Shown: piece by piece, positions 37,517 through 52,366 of the stretch | How the letters are laid out: each line of letters begins with the position of its first letter | Position numbering within the stretch: position 1 is the stretch's first letter | From: Apostichopus japonicus | Lineage: Eukaryota; Echinodermata; Holothuroidea; Aspidochirotida; Stichopodidae | Length of the DNA stretch: 64,000 bases | NCBI RefSeq assembly: GCF_037975245.1 | Contig: NC_092562.1 | Location: 17,249,521-17,313,520, forward strand | Direction of reading: 5' to 3' | Program-made: the position numbers and the translations under genes | Notes under the pieces: generated by a model | Databases searched by the model: none | What the model was told of the DNA's origin: nothing | What the model saw: only the letters and a program-made list of their open reading frames with translations

Positions 37517-40500
37517 TATTAGTTAATCCACCTAATCTCTCAGTCCAAACAGTGGCGCGACGGCTTGGCGCGCTGTACGAGCTGATGATCGAGACTCTCT
37601 TTTGCATCCCTGGTTCGAACCCCGGGTGATGACGTCTTTTGCCGATCTTTTACAGCAAGTGCCTACACGGGGAGCTGTAAGTATTAGTTAATCCACCTAA
37701 TCTCTCAGTCCAAACAGTGGCGCGACGGCTTGGCGCGCTGTACGAGCTGATGATCGAGACTCTCTTTTGCATCCCTGGTTCGAACCCCGGGTGATGACGT
37801 CTTTTGCCGATCTTTTACAGCAAGTGCCTACACGGGGAGCTGTAAGTATTAGTTAATCCACCTAATCTCTCAGTCCAAACAGTGGCGCGACGGCTTGGCG
37901 CGCTGTACGAGCTGATGATCGAGACTCTCTTTTGCATCCCTGGTTCGAACCCCGGGTGATGACGTCTTTTGCCGATCTTTTACAGCAAGTGCCTACACGG
38001 GGAGCTGTAAGTATTAGTTAATCCACCTAATCTCTCAGTCCAAACAGTGGCGCGACGGCTTGGCGCGCTGTACGAGCTGATGATCGAGACTCTCTTTTGC
38101 ATCCCTGGTTCGAACCCCGGGTGATGACGTCTTTTGCCGATCTTTTACAGCAAGTGCCTACACGGGGAGCTGTAAGTATTAGTTAATCCACCTAATCTCT
38201 CAGTCCAAACAGTGGCGCGACGGCTTGGCGCGCTGTACGAGCTGATGATCGAGACTCTCTTTTGCATCCCTGGTTCGAACCCCGGGTGATGACGTCTTTT
38301 GCCGATCTTTTACAGCAAGTGCCTACACGGGGAGCTGTAAGTATTAGTTAATCCACCTAATCTCTCAGTCCAAACAGTGGCGCGACGGCTTGGCGCGCTG
38401 TACGAGCTGATGATCGAGACTCTCTTTTGCATCCCTGGTTCGAACCCCGGGTGATGACGTCTTTTGCCGATCTTTTACAGCAAGTGCCTACACGGGGAGC
38501 TGTAAGTATTAGTTAATCCACCTAATCTCTCAGTCCAAACAGTGGCGCGACGGCTTGGCGCGCTGTACGAGCTGATGATCGAGACTCTCTTTTGCATCCC
38601 TGGTTCGAACCCCGGGTGATGACGTCTTTTGCCGATCTTTTACAGCAAGTGCCTACACGGGGAGCTGTAAGTATTAGTTAATCCACCTAATCTCTCAGTC
38701 CAAACAGTGGCGCGACGGCTTGGCGCGCTGTACGAGCTGATGATCGAGACTCTCTTTTGCATCCCTGGTTCGAACCCCGGGTGATGACGTCTTTTGCCGA
38801 TCTTTTACAGCAAGTGCCTACACGGGGAGCTGTAAGTATTAGTTAATCCACCTAATCTCTCAGTCCAAACAGTGGCGCGACGGCTTGGCGCGCTGTACGA
38901 GCTGATGATCGAGACTCTCTTTTGCATCCCTGGTTCGAACCCCGGGTGATGACGTCTTTTGCCGATCTTTTACAGCAAGTGCCTACACGGGGAGCTGTAA
39001 GTATTAGTTAATCCACCTAATCTCTCAGTCCAAACAGTGGCGCGACGGCTTGGCGCGCTGTACGAGCTGATGATCGAGACTCTCTTTTGCATCCCTGGTT
39101 CGAACCCCGGGTGATGACGTCTTTTGCCGATCTTTTACAGCAAGTGCCTACACGGGGAGCTGTAAGTATTAGTTAATCCACCTAATCTCTCAGTCCAAAC
39201 AGTGGCGCGACGGCTTGGCGCGCTGTACGAGCTGATGATCGAGACTCTCTTTTGCATCCCTGGTTCGAACCCCGGGTGATGACGTCTTTTGCCGATCTTT
39301 TACAGCAAGTGCCTACACGGGGAGCTGTAAGTATTAGTTAATCCACCTAATCTCTCAGTCCAAACAGTGGCGCGACGGCTTGGCGCGCTGTACGAGCTGA
39401 TGATCGAGACTCTCTTTTGCATCCCTGGTTCGAACCCCGGGTGATGACGTCTTTTGCCGATCTTTTACAGCAAGTGCCTACACGGGGAGCTGTAAGTATT
39501 AGTTAATCCACCTAATCTCTCAGTCCAAACAGTGGCGCGACGGCTTGGCGCGCTGTACGAGCTGATGATCGAGACTCTCTTTTGCATCCCTGGTTCGAAC
39601 CCCGGGTGATGACGTCTTTTGCCGATCTTTTACAGCAAGTGCCTACACGGGGAGCTGTAAGTATTAGTTAATCCACCTAATCTCTCAGTCCAAACAGTGG
39701 CGCGACGGCTTGGCGCGCTGTACGAGCTGATGATCGAGACTCTCTTTTGCATCCCTGGTTCGAACCCCGGGTGATGACGTCTTTTGCCGATCTTTTACAG
39801 CAAGTGCCTACACGGGGAGCTGTAAGTATTAGTTAATCCACCTAATCTCTCAGTCCAAACAGTGGCGCGACGGCTTGGCGCGCTGTACGAGCTGATGATC
39901 GAGACTCTCTTTTGCATCCCTGGTTCGAACCCCGGGTGATGACGTCTTTTGCCGATCTTTTACAGCAAGTGCCTACACGGGGAGCTGTAAGTATTAGTTA
40001 ATCCACCTAATCTCTCAGTCCAAACAGTGGCGCGACGGCTTGGCGCGCTGTACGAGCTGATGATCGAGACTCTCTTTTGCATCCCTGGTTCGAACCCCGG
40101 GTGATGACGTCTTTTGCCGATCTTTTACAGCAAGTGCCTACACGGGGAGCTGTAAGTATTAGTTAATCCACCTAATCTCTCAGTCCAAACAGTGGCGCGA
40201 CGGCTTGGCGCGCTGTACGAGCTGATGATCGAGACTCTCTTTTGCATCCCTGGTTCGAACCCCGGGTGATGACGTCTTTTGCCGATCTTTTACAGCAAGT
40301 GCCTACACGGGGAGCTGTAAGTATTAGTTAATCCACCTAATCTCTCAGTCCAAACAGTGGCGCGACGGCTTGGCGCGCTGTACGAGCTGATGATCGAGAC
40401 TCTCTTTTGCATCCCTGGTTCGAACCCCGGGTGATGACGTCTTTTGCCGATCTTTTACAGCAAGTGCCTACACGGGGAGCTGTAAGTATTAGTTAATCCA

Positions 40501-43500
40501 CCTAATCTCTCAGTCCAAACAGTGGCGCGACGGCTTGGCGCGCTGTACGAGCTGATGATCGAGACTCTCTTTTGCATCCCTGGTTCGAACCCCGGGTGAT
40601 GACGTCTTTTGCCGATCTTTTACAGCAAGTGCCTACACGGGGAGCTGTAAGTATTAGTTAATCCACCTAATCTCTCAGTCCAAACAGTGGCGCGACGGCT
40701 TGGCGCGCTGTACGAGCTGATGATCGAGACTCTCTTTTGCATCCCTGGTTCGAACCCCGGGTGATGACGTCTTTTGCCGATCTTTTACAGCAAGTGCCTA
40801 CACGGGGAGCTGTAAGTATTAGTTAATCCACCTAATCTCTCAGTCCAAACAGTGGCGCGACGGCTTGGCGCGCTGTACGAGCTGATGATCGAGACTCTCT
40901 TTTGCATCCCTGGTTCGAACCCCGGGTGATGACGTCTTTTGCCGATCTTTTACAGCAAGTGCCTACACGGGGAGCTGTAAGTATTAGTTAATCCACCTAA
41001 TCTCTCAGTCCAAACAGTGGCGCGACGGCTTGGCGCGCTGTACGAGCTGATGATCGAGACTCTCTTTTGCATCCCTGGTTCGAACCCCGGGTGATGACGT
41101 CTTTTGCCGATCTTTTACAGCAAGTGCCTACACGGGGAGCTGTAAGTATTAGTTAATCCACCTAATCTCTCAGTCCAAACAGTGGCGCGACGGCTTGGCG
41201 CGCTGTACGAGCTGATGATCGAGACTCTCTTTTGCATCCCTGGTTCGAACCCCGGGTGATGACGTCTTTTGCCGATCTTTTACAGCAAGTGCCTACACGG
41301 GGAGCTGTAAGTATTAGTTAATCCACCTAATCTCTCAGTCCAAACAGTGGCGCGACGGCTTGGCGCGCTGTACGAGCTGATGATCGAGACTCTCTTTTGC
41401 ATCCCTGGTTCGAACCCCGGGTGATGACGTCTTTTGCCGATCTTTTACAGCAAGTGCCTACACGGGGAGCTGTAAGTATTAGTTAATCCACCTAATCTCT
41501 CAGTCCAAACAGTGGCGCGACGGCTTGGCGCGCTGTACGAGCTGATGATCGAGACTCTCTTTTGCATCCCTGGTTCGAACCCCGGGTGATGACGTCTTTT
41601 GCCGATCTTTTACAGCAAGTGCCTACACGGGGAGCTGTAAGTATTAGTTAATCCACCTAATCTCTCAGTCCAAACAGTGGCGCGACGGCTTGGCGCGCTG
41701 TACGAGCTGATGATCGAGACTCTCTTTTGCATCCCTGGTTCGAACCCCGGGTGATGACGTCTTTTGCCGATCTTTTACAGCAAGTGCCTACACGGGGAGC
41801 TGTAAGTATTAGTTAATCCACCTAATCTCTCAGTCCAAACAGTGGCGCGACGGCTTGGCGCGCTGTACGAGCTGATGATCGAGACTCTCTTTTGCATCCC
41901 TGGTTCGAACCCCGGGTGATGACGTCTTTTGCCGATCTTTTACAGCAAGTGCCTACACGGGGAGCTGTAAGTATTAGTTAATCCACCTAATCTCTCAGTC
42001 CAAACAGTGGCGCGACGGCTTGGCGCGCTGTACGAGCTGATGATCGAGACTCTCTTTTGCATCCCTGGTTCGAACCCCGGGTGATGACGTCTTTTGCCGA
42101 TCTTTTACAGCAAGTGCCTACACGGGGAGCTGTAAGTATTAGTTAATCCACCTAATCTCTCAGTCCAAACAGTGGCGCGACGGCTTGGCGCGCTGTACGA
42201 GCTGATGATCGAGACTCTCTTTTGCATCCCTGGTTCGAACCCCGGGTGATGACGTCTTTTGCCGATCTTTTACAGCAAGTGCCTACACGGGGAGCTGTAA
42301 GTATTAGTTAATCCACCTAATCTCTCAGTCCAAACAGTGGCGCGACGGCTTGGCGCGCTGTACGAGCTGATGATCGAGACTCTCTTTTGCATCCCTGGTT
42401 CGAACCCCGGGTGATGACGTCTTTTGCCGATCTTTTACAGCAAGTGCCTACACGGGGAGCTGTAAGTATTAGTTAATCCACCTAATCTCTCAGTCCAAAC
42501 AGTGGCGCGACGGCTTGGCGCGCTGTACGAGCTGATGATCGAGACTCTCTTTTGCATCCCTGGTTCGAACCCCGGGTGATGACGTCTTTTGCCGATCTTT
42601 TACAGCAAGTGCCTACACGGGGAGCTGTAAGTATTAGTTAATCCACCTAATCTCTCAGTCCAAACAGTGGCGCGACGGCTTGGCGCGCTGTACGAGCTGA
42701 TGATCGAGACTCTCTTTTGCATCCCTGGTTCGAACCCCGGGTGATGACGTCTTTTGCCGATCTTTTACAGCAAGTGCCTACACGGGGAGCTGTAAGTATT
42801 AGTTAATCCACCTAATCTCTCAGTCCAAACAGTGGCGCGACGGCTTGGCGCGCTGTACGAGCTGATGATCGAGACTCTCTTTTGCATCCCTGGTTCGAAC
42901 CCCGGGTGATGACGTCTTTTGCCGATCTTTTACAGCAAGTGCCTACACGGGGAGCTGTAAGTATTAGTTAATCCACCTAATCTCTCAGTCCAAACAGTGG
43001 CGCGACGGCTTGGCGCGCTGTACGAGCTGATGATCGAGACTCTCTTTTGCATCCCTGGTTCGAACCCCGGGTGATGACGTCTTTTGCCGATCTTTTACAG
43101 CAAGTGCCTACACGGGGAGCTGTAAGTATTAGTTAATCCACCTAATCTCTCAGTCCAAACAGTGGCGCGACGGCTTGGCGCGCTGTACGAGCTGATGATC
43201 GAGACTCTCTTTTGCATCCCTGGTTCGAACCCCGGGTGATGACGTCTTTTGCCGATCTTTTACAGCAAGTGCCTACACGGGGAGCTGTAAGTATTAGTTA
43301 ATCCACCTAATCTCTCAGTCCAAACAGTGGCGCGACGGCTTGGCGCGCTGTACGAGCTGATGATCGAGACTCTCTTTTGCATCCCTGGTTCGAACCCCGG
43401 GTGATGACGTCTTTTGCCGATCTTTTACAGCAAGTGCCTACACGGGGAGCTGTAAGTATTAGTTAATCCACCTAATCTCTCAGTCCAAACAGTGGCGCGA

Positions 43501-46261
43501 CGGCTTGGCGCGCTGTACGAGCTGATGATCGAGACTCTCTTTTGCATCCCTGGTTCGAACCCCGGGTGATGACGTCTTTTGCCGATCTTTTACAGCAAGT
43601 GCCTACACGGGGAGCTGTAAGTATTAGTTAATCCACCTAATCTCTCAGTCCAAACAGTGGCGCGACGGCTTGGCGCGCTGTACGAGCTGATGATCGAGAC
43701 TCTCTTTTGCATCCCTGGTTCGAACCCCGGGTGATGACGTCTTTTGCCGATCTTTTACAGCAAGTGCCTACACGGGGAGCTGTAAGTATTAGTTAATCCA
43801 CCTAATCTCTCAGTCCAAACAGTGGCGCGACGGCTTGGCGCGCTGTACGAGCTGATGATCGAGACTCTCTTTTGCATCCCTGGTTCGAACCCCGGGTGAT
43901 GACGTCTTTTGCCGATCTTTTACAGCAAGTGCCTACACGGGGAGCTGTAAGTATTAGTTAATCCACCTAATCTCTCAGTCCAAACAGTGGCGCGACGGCT
44001 TGGCGCGCTGTACGAGCTGATGATCGAGACTCTCTTTTGCATCCCTGGTTCGAACCCCGGGTGATGACGTCTTTTGCCGATCTTTTACAGCAAGTGCCTA
44101 CACGGGGAGCTGTAAGTATTAGTTAATCCACCTAATCTCTCAGTCCAAACAGTGGCGCGACGGCTTGGCGCGCTGTACGAGCTGATGATCGAGACTCTCT
44201 TTTGCATCCCTGGTTCGAACCCCGGGTGATGACGTCTTTTGCCGATCTTTTACAGCAAGTGCCTACACGGGGAGCTGTAAGTATTAGTTAATCCACCTAA
44301 TCTCTCAGTCCAAACAGTGGCGCGACGGCTTGGCGCGCTGTACGAGCTGATGATCGAGACTCTCTTTTGCATCCCTGGTTCGAACCCCGGGTGATGACGT
44401 CTTTTGCCGATCTTTTACAGCAAGTGCCTACACGGGGAGCTGTAAGTATTAGTTAATCCACCTAATCTCTCAGTCCAAACAGTGGCGCGACGGCTTGGCG
44501 CGCTGTACGAGCTGATGATCGAGACTCTCTTTTGCATCCCTGGTTCGAACCCCGGGTGATGACGTCTTTTGCCGATCTTTTACAGCAAGTGCCTACACGG
44601 GGAGCTGTAAGTATTAGTTAATCCACCTAATCTCTCAGTCCAAACAGTGGCGCGACGGCTTGGCGCGCTGTACGAGCTGATGATCGAGACTCTCTTTTGC
44701 ATCCCTGGTTCGAACCCCGGGTGATGACGTCTTTTGCCGATCTTTTACAGCAAGTGCCTACACGGGGAGCTGTAAGTATTAGTTAATCCACCTAATCTCT
44801 CAGTCCAAACAGTGGCGCGACGGCTTGGCGCGCTGTACGAGCTGATGATCGAGACTCTCTTTTGCATCCCTGGTTCGAACCCCGGGTGATGACGTCTTTT
44901 GCCGATCTTTTACAGCAAGTGCCTACACGGGGAGCTGTAAGTATTAGTTAATCCACCTAATCTCTCAGTCCAAACAGTGGCGCGACGGCTTGGCGCGCTG
45001 TACGAGCTGATGATCGAGACTCTCTTTTGCATCCCTGGTTCGAACCCCGGGTGATGACGTCTTTTGCCGATCTTTTACAGCAAGTGCCTACACGGGGAGC
45101 TGTAAGTATTAGTTAATCCACCTAATCTCTCAGTCCAAACAGTGGCGCGACGGCTTGGCGCGCTGTACGAGCTGATGATCGAGACTCTCTTTTGCATCCC
45201 TGGTTCGAACCCCGGGTGATGACGTCTTTTGCCGATCTTTTACAGCAAGTGCCTACACGGGGAGCTGTAAGTATTAGTTAATCCACCTAATCTCTCAGTC
45301 CAAACAGTGGCGCGACGGCTTGGCGCGCTGTACGAGCTGATGATCGAGACTCTCTTTTGCATCCCTGGTTCGAACCCCGGGTGATGACGTCTTTTGCCGA
45401 TCTTTTACAGCAAGTGCCTACACGGGGAGCTGTAAGTATTAGTTAATCCACCTAATCTCTCAGTCCAAACAGTGGCGCGACGGCTTGGCGCGCTGTACGA
45501 GCTGATGATCGAGACTCTCTTTTGCATCCCTGGTTCGAACCCCGGGTGATGACGTCTTTTGCCGATCTTTTACAGCAAGTGCCTACACGGGGAGCTGTAA
45601 GTATTAGTTAATCCACCTAATCTCTCAGTCCAAACAGTGGCGCGACGGCTTGGCGCGCTGTACGAGCTGATGATCGAGACTCTCTTTTGCATCCCTGGTT
45701 CGAACCCCGGGTGATGACGTCTTTTGCCGATCTTTTACAGCAAGTGCCTACACGGGGAGCTGTAAGTATTAGTTAATCCACCTAATCTCTCAGTCCAAAC
45801 AGTGGCGCGACGGCTTGGCGCGCTGTACGAGCTGATGATCGAGACTCTCTTTTGCATCCCTGGTTCGAACCCCGGGTGATGACGTCTTTTGCCGATCTTT
45901 TACAGCAAGTGCCTACACGGGGAGCTGTAAGTATTAGTTAATCCACCTAATCTCTCAGTCCAAACAGTGGCGCGACGGCTTGGCGCGCTGTACGAGCTGA
46001 TAATCGAGACTCTCTTTTGCATCCCTGGTTCGAACCCCGGGTGATGACGTCTTTTGCCGATCTTTTACAGCAAGTGCCTACACGGGGAGCTGTAAGTATT
46101 AGTTAATCCACCTAATCTCTCAGTCCAAACAGTGGCGCGACGGCTTGGCGCGCTGTACGAGCTGATGATCGAGACTCTCTTTTGCATCCCTGGTTCGAAC
46201 CCCGGGTGATGACGTCTTTTGCCGATCTTTTACAGCAAGTGCCTACACGGGGAGCTGTAAG
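37517..46261 (+). repeat. Block 6: C21, C45, G56 subfamily, units 228-280
   Basis: Fifty-three 165-bp monomers share CTCTCAG (C21), GCGACGG (C45) and GCGCGCTG (G56). The only deviation I noticed is A at 46002 in unit 279 (position 71, TGATAATCG). G56 and C45 both create CpG dinucleotides, so these are the most CpG-rich monomers in the left arm, at 12 each. Confidence 0.95.
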
Positions 46262-49200
46262 TATTAGTTAATCCACCTAATCTCTCAGTCCAAACAGTGG
46301 CGCGATGGCTTGGCGCGCTGTACGAGCTGATGATCGAGACTCTCTTTTGCATCCCTGGTTCGAACCCCGGGTGATGACGTCTTTTGCCGATCTTTTACAG
46401 CAAGTGCCTACACGGGGAGCTGTAAGTATTAGTTAATCCACCTAATCTCTCAGTCCAAACAGTGGCGCGATGGCTTGGCGCGCTGTACGAGCTGATGATC
46501 GAGACTCTCTTTTGCATCCCTGGTTCGAACCCCGGGTGATGACGTCTTTTGCCGATCTTTTACAGCAAGTGCCTACACGGGGAGCTGTAAGTATTAGTTA
46601 ATCCACCTAATCTCTCAGTCCAAACAGTGGCGCGATGGCTTGGCGCGCTGTACGAGCTGATGATCGAGACTCTCTTTTGCATCCCTGGTTCGAACCCCGG
46701 GTGATGACGTCTTTTGCCGATCTTTTACAGCAAGTGCCTACACGGGGAGCTGTAAGTATTAGTTAATCCACCTAATCTCTCAGTCCAAACAGTGGCGCGA
46801 TGGCTTGGCGCGCTGTACGAGCTGATGATCGAGACTCTCTTTTGCATCCCTGGTTCGAACCCCGGGTGATGACGTCTTTTGCCGATCTTTTACAGCAAGT
46901 GCCTACACGGGGAGCTGTAAGTATTAGTTAATCCACCTAATCTCTCAGTCCAAACAGTGGCGCGATGGCTTGGCGCGCTGTACGAGCTGATGATCGAGAC
47001 TCTCTTTTGCATCCCTGGTTCGAACCCCGGGTGATGACGTCTTTTGCCGATCTTTTACAGCAAGTGCCTACACGGGGAGCTGTAAGTATTAGTTAATCCA
47101 CCTAATCTCTCAGTCCAAACAGTGGCGCGATGGCTTGGCGCGCTGTACGAGCTGATGATCGAGACTCTCTTTTGCATCCCTGGTTCGAACCCCGGGTGAT
47201 GACGTCTTTTGCCGATCTTTTACAGCAAGTGCCTACACGGGGAGCTGTAAGTATTAGTTAATCCACCTAATCTCTCAGTCCAAACAGTGGCGCGATGGCT
47301 TGGCGCGCTGTACGAGCTGATGATCGAGACTCTCTTTTGCATCCCTGGTTCGAACCCCGGGTGATGACGTCTTTTGCCGATCTTTTACAGCAAGTGCCTA
47401 CACGGGGAGCTGTAAGTATTAGTTAATCCACCTAATCTCTCAGTCCAAACAGTGGCGCGATGGCTTGGCGCGCTGTACGAGCTGATGATCGAGACTCTCT
47501 TTTGCATCCCTGGTTCGAACCCCGGGTGATGACGTCTTTTGCCGATCTTTTACAGCAAGTGCCTACACGGGGAGCTGTAAGTATTAGTTAATCCACCTAA
47601 TCTCTCAGTCCAAACAGTGGCGCGATGGCTTGGCGCGCTGTACGAGCTGATGATCGAGACTCTCTTTTGCATCCCTGGTTCGAACCCCGGGTGATGACGT
47701 CTTTTGCCGATCTTTTACAGCAAGTGCCTACACGGGGAGCTGTAAGTATTAGTTAATCCACCTAATCTCTCAGTCCAAACAGTGGCGCGATGGCTTGGCG
47801 CGCTGTACGAGCTGATGATCGAGACTCTCTTTTGCATCCCTGGTTCGAACCCCGGGTGATGACGTCTTTTGCCGATCTTTTACAGCAAGTGCCTACACGG
47901 GGAGCTGTAAGTATTAGTTAATCCACCTAATCTCTCAGTCCAAACAGTGGCGCGATGGCTTGGCGCGCTGTACGAGCTGATGATCGAGACTCTCTTTTGC
48001 ATCCCTGGTTCGAACCCCGGGTGATGACGTCTTTTGCCGATCTTTTACAGCAAGTGCCTACACGGGGAGCTGTAAGTATTAGTTAATCCACCTAATCTCT
48101 CAGTCCAAACAGTGGCGCGATGGCTTGGCGCGCTGTACGAGCTGATGATCGAGACTCTCTTTTGCATCCCTGGTTCGAACCCCGGGTGATGACGTCTTTT
48201 GCCGATCTTTTACAGCAAGTGCCTACACGGGGAGCTGTAAGTATTAGTTAATCCACCTAATCTCTCAGTCCAAACAGTGGCGCGATGGCTTGGCGCGCTG
48301 TACGAGCTGATGATCGAGACTCTCTTTTGCATCCCTGGTTCGAACCCCGGGTGATGACGTCTTTTGCCGATCTTTTACAGCAAGTGCCTACACGGGGAGC
48401 TGTAAGTATTAGTTAATCCACCTAATCTCTCAGTCCAAACAGTGGCGCGATGGCTTGGCGCGCTGTACGAGCTGATGATCGAGACTCTCTTTTGCATCCC
48501 TGGTTCGAACCCCGGGTGATGACGTCTTTTGCCGATCTTTTACAGCAAGTGCCTACACGGGGAGCTGTAAGTATTAGTTAATCCACCTAATCTCTCAGTC
48601 CAAACAGTGGCGCGATGGCTTGGCGCGCTGTACGAGCTGATGATCGAGACTCTCTTTTGCATCCCTGGTTCGAACCCCGGGTGATGACGTCTTTTGCCGA
48701 TCTTTTACAGCAAGTGCCTACACGGGGAGCTGTAAGTATTAGTTAATCCACCTAATCTCTCAGTCCAAACAGTGGCGCGATGGCTTGGCGCGCTGTACGA
48801 GCTGATGATCGAGACTCTCTTTTGCATCCCTGGTTCGAACCCCGGGTGATGACGTCTTTTGCCGATCTTTTACAGCAAGTGCCTACACGGGGAGCTGTAA
48901 GTATTAGTTAATCCACCTAATCTCTCAGTCCAAACAGTGGCGCGATGGCTTGGCGCGCTGTACGAGCTGATGATCGAGACTCTCTTTTGCATCCCTGGTT
49001 CGAACCCCGGGTGATGACGTCTTTTGCCGATCTTTTACAGCAAGTGCCTACACGGGGAGCTGTAAGTATTAGTTAATCCACCTAATCTCTCAGTCCAAAC
49101 AGTGGCGCGATGGCTTGGCGCGCTGTACGAGCTGATGATCGAGACTCTCTTTTGCATCCCTGGTTCGAACCCCGGGTGATGACGTCTTTTGCCGATCTTT

Positions 49201-51871
49201 TACAGCAAGTGCCTACACGGGGAGCTGTAAGTATTAGTTAATCCACCTAATCTCTCAGTCCAAACAGTGGCGCGATGGCTTGGCGCGCTGTACGAGCTGA
49301 TGATCGAGACTCTCTTTTGCATCCCTGGTTCGAACCCCGGGTGATGACGTCTTTTGCCGATCTTTTACAGCAAGTGCCTACACGGGGAGCTGTAAGTATT
49401 AGTTAATCCACCTAATCTCTCAGTCCAAACAGTGGCGCGATGGCTTGGCGCGCTGTACGAGCTGATGATCGAGACTCTCTTTTGCATCCCTGGTTCGAAC
49501 CCCGGGTGATGACGTCTTTTGCCGATCTTTTACAGCAAGTGCCTACACGGGGAGCTGTAAGTATTAGTTAATCCACCTAATCTCTCAGTCCAAACAGTGG
49601 CGCGATGGCTTGGCGCGCTGTACGAGCTGATGATCGAGACTCTCTTTTGCATCCCTGGTTCGAACCCCGGGTGATGACGTCTTTTGCCGATCTTTTACAG
49701 CAAGTGCCTACACGGGGAGCTGTAAGTATTAGTTAATCCACCTAATCTCTCAGTCCAAACAGTGGCGCGATGGCTTGGCGCGCTGTACGAGCTGATGATC
49801 GAGACTCTCTTTTGCATCCCTGGTTCGAACCCCGGGTGATGACGTCTTTTGCCGATCTTTTACAGCAAGTGCCTACACGGGGAGCTGTAAGTATTAGTTA
49901 ATCCACCTAATCTCTCAGTCCAAACAGTGGCGCGATGGCTTGGCGCGCTGTACGAGCTGATGATCGAGACTCTCTTTTGCATCCCTGGTTCGAACCCCGG
50001 GTGATGACGTCTTTTGCCGATCTTTTACAGCAAGTGCCTACACGGGGAGCTGTAAGTATTAGTTAATCCACCTAATCTCTCAGTCCAAACAGTGGCGCGA
50101 TGGCTTGGCGCGCTGTACGAGCTGATGATCGAGACTCTCTTTTGCATCCCTGGTTCGAACCCCGGGTGATGACGTCTTTTGCCGATCTTTTACAGCAAGT
50201 GCCTACACGGGGAGCTGTAAGTATTAGTTAATCCACCTAATCTCTCAGTCCAAACAGTGGCGCGATGGCTTGGCGCGCTGTACGAGCTGATGATCGAGAC
50301 TCTCTTTTGCATCCCTGGTTCGAACCCCGGGTGATGACGTCTTTTGCCGATCTTTTACAGCAAGTGCCTACACGGGGAGCTGTAAGTATTAGTTAATCCA
50401 CCTAATCTCTCAGTCCAAACAGTGGCGCGATGGCTTGGCGCGCTGTACGAGCTGATGATCGAGACTCTCTTTTGCATCCCTGGTTCGAACCCCGGGTGAT
50501 GACGTCTTTTGCCGATCTTTTACAGCAAGTGCCTACACGGGGAGCTGTAAGTATTAGTTAATCCACCTAATCTCTCAGTCCAAACAGTGGCGCGATGGCT
50601 TGGCGCGCTGTACGAGCTGATGATCGAGACTCTCTTTTGCATCCCTGGTTCGAACCCCGGGTGATGACGTCTTTTGCCGATCTTTTACAGCAAGTGCCTA
50701 CACGGGGAGCTGTAAGTATTAGTTAATCCACCTAATCTCTCAGTCCAAACAGTGGCGCGATGGCTTGGCGCGCTGTACGAGCTGATGATCGAGACTCTCT
50801 TTTGCATCCCTGGTTCGAACCCCGGGTGATGACGTCTTTTGCCGATCTTTTACAGCAAGTGCCTACACGGGGAGCTGTAAGTATTAGTTAATCCACCTAA
50901 TCTCTCAGTCCAAACAGTGGCGCGATGGCTTGGCGCGCTGTACGAGCTGATGATCGAGACTCTCTTTTGCATCCCTGGTTCGAACCCCGGGTGATGACGT
51001 CTTTTGCCGATCTTTTACAGCAAGTGCCTACACGGGGAGCTGTAAGTATTAGTTAATCCACCTAATCTCTCAGTCCAAACAGTGGCGCGATGGCTTGGCG
51101 CGCTGTACGAGCTGATGATCGAGACTCTCTTTTGCATCCCTGGTTCGAACCCCGGGTGATGACGTCTTTTGCCGATCTTTTACAGCAAGTGCCTACACGG
51201 GGAGCTGTAAGTATTAGTTAATCCACCTAATCTCTCAGTCCAAACAGTGGCGCGATGGCTTGGCGCGCTGTACGAGCTGATGATCGAGACTCTCTTTTGC
51301 ATCCCTGGTTCGAACCCCGGGTGATGACGTCTTTTGCCGATCTTTTACAGCAAGTGCCTACACGGGGAGCTGTAAGTATTAGTTAATCCACCTAATCTCT
51401 CAGTCCAAACAGTGGCGCGATGGCTTGGCGCGCTGTACGAGCTGATGATCGAGACTCTCTTTTGCATCCCTGGTTCGAACCCCGGGTGATGACGTCTTTT
51501 GCCGATCTTTTACAGCAAGTGCCTACACGGGGAGCTGTAAGTATTAGTTAATCCACCTAATCTCTCAGTCCAAACAGTGGCGCGATGGCTTGGCGCGCTG
51601 TACGAGCTGATGATCGAGACTCTCTTTTGCATCCCTGGTTCGAACCCCGGGTGATGACGTCTTTTGCCGATCTTTTACAGCAAGTGCCTACACGGGGAGC
51701 TGTAAGTATTAGTTAATCCACCTAATCTCTCAGTCCAAACAGTGGCGCGATGGCTTGGCGCGCTGTACGAGCTGATGATCGAGACTCTCTTTTGCATCCC
51801 TGGTTCGAACCCCGGGTGATGACGTCTTTTGCCGATCTTTTACAGCAAGTGCCTACACGGGGAGCTGTAAG
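46262..51871 (+). repeat. Block 7: C21, T45, G56 subfamily, units 281-314
   Basis: Thirty-four 165-bp monomers are identical to block 6 except that A-box position 45 is T again (GCGATGG). The change from C45 to T45 is abrupt at 46262. Confidence 0.96.
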
Positions 51872-52366
51872 TATTAGTTAATCCACCTAATATCTCAGTC
51901 CAAACAGTGGCGCGATGGCTTGGCGCGCTGTACGAGCTGATGATCGAGACTCTCTTTTGCATCCCTGGTTCGAACCCCGGGTGATGACGTCTTTTGCCGA
52001 TCTTTTACAGCAAGTGCCTACACGGGGAGCTGTAAGTATTAGTTAATCCACCTAATATCTCAGTCCAAACAGTGGCGCGATGGCTTGGCGCACTGTACGA
52101 GCTGATGATCGAGACTCTCTTTTGCATCCCTGGTTCGAACCCCGGGTGATGACGTCTTTTGCCGATCTTTTACAGCAAGTGCCTACACGGGGAGCTGTAA
52201 GTATTAGTTAATCCACCTAATATCTCAGTCCAAACAGTGGCGCGATGGCTTGGCGCACTGTACGAGCTGATGATCGAGACTCTCTTTTGCATCCCTGGTT
52301 CGAACCCCGGGTGATGACGTCTTTTGCCGATCTTTTACAGCAAGTGCCTACACGGGGAGCTGTAAG
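51872..52366 (+). repeat. Transition zone, units 315-317
   Basis: Unit 315 has A21 with G56, a recombinant state. Units 316 and 317 are back to A21 with A56, matching the reference monomer of block 1. Confidence 0.94.
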
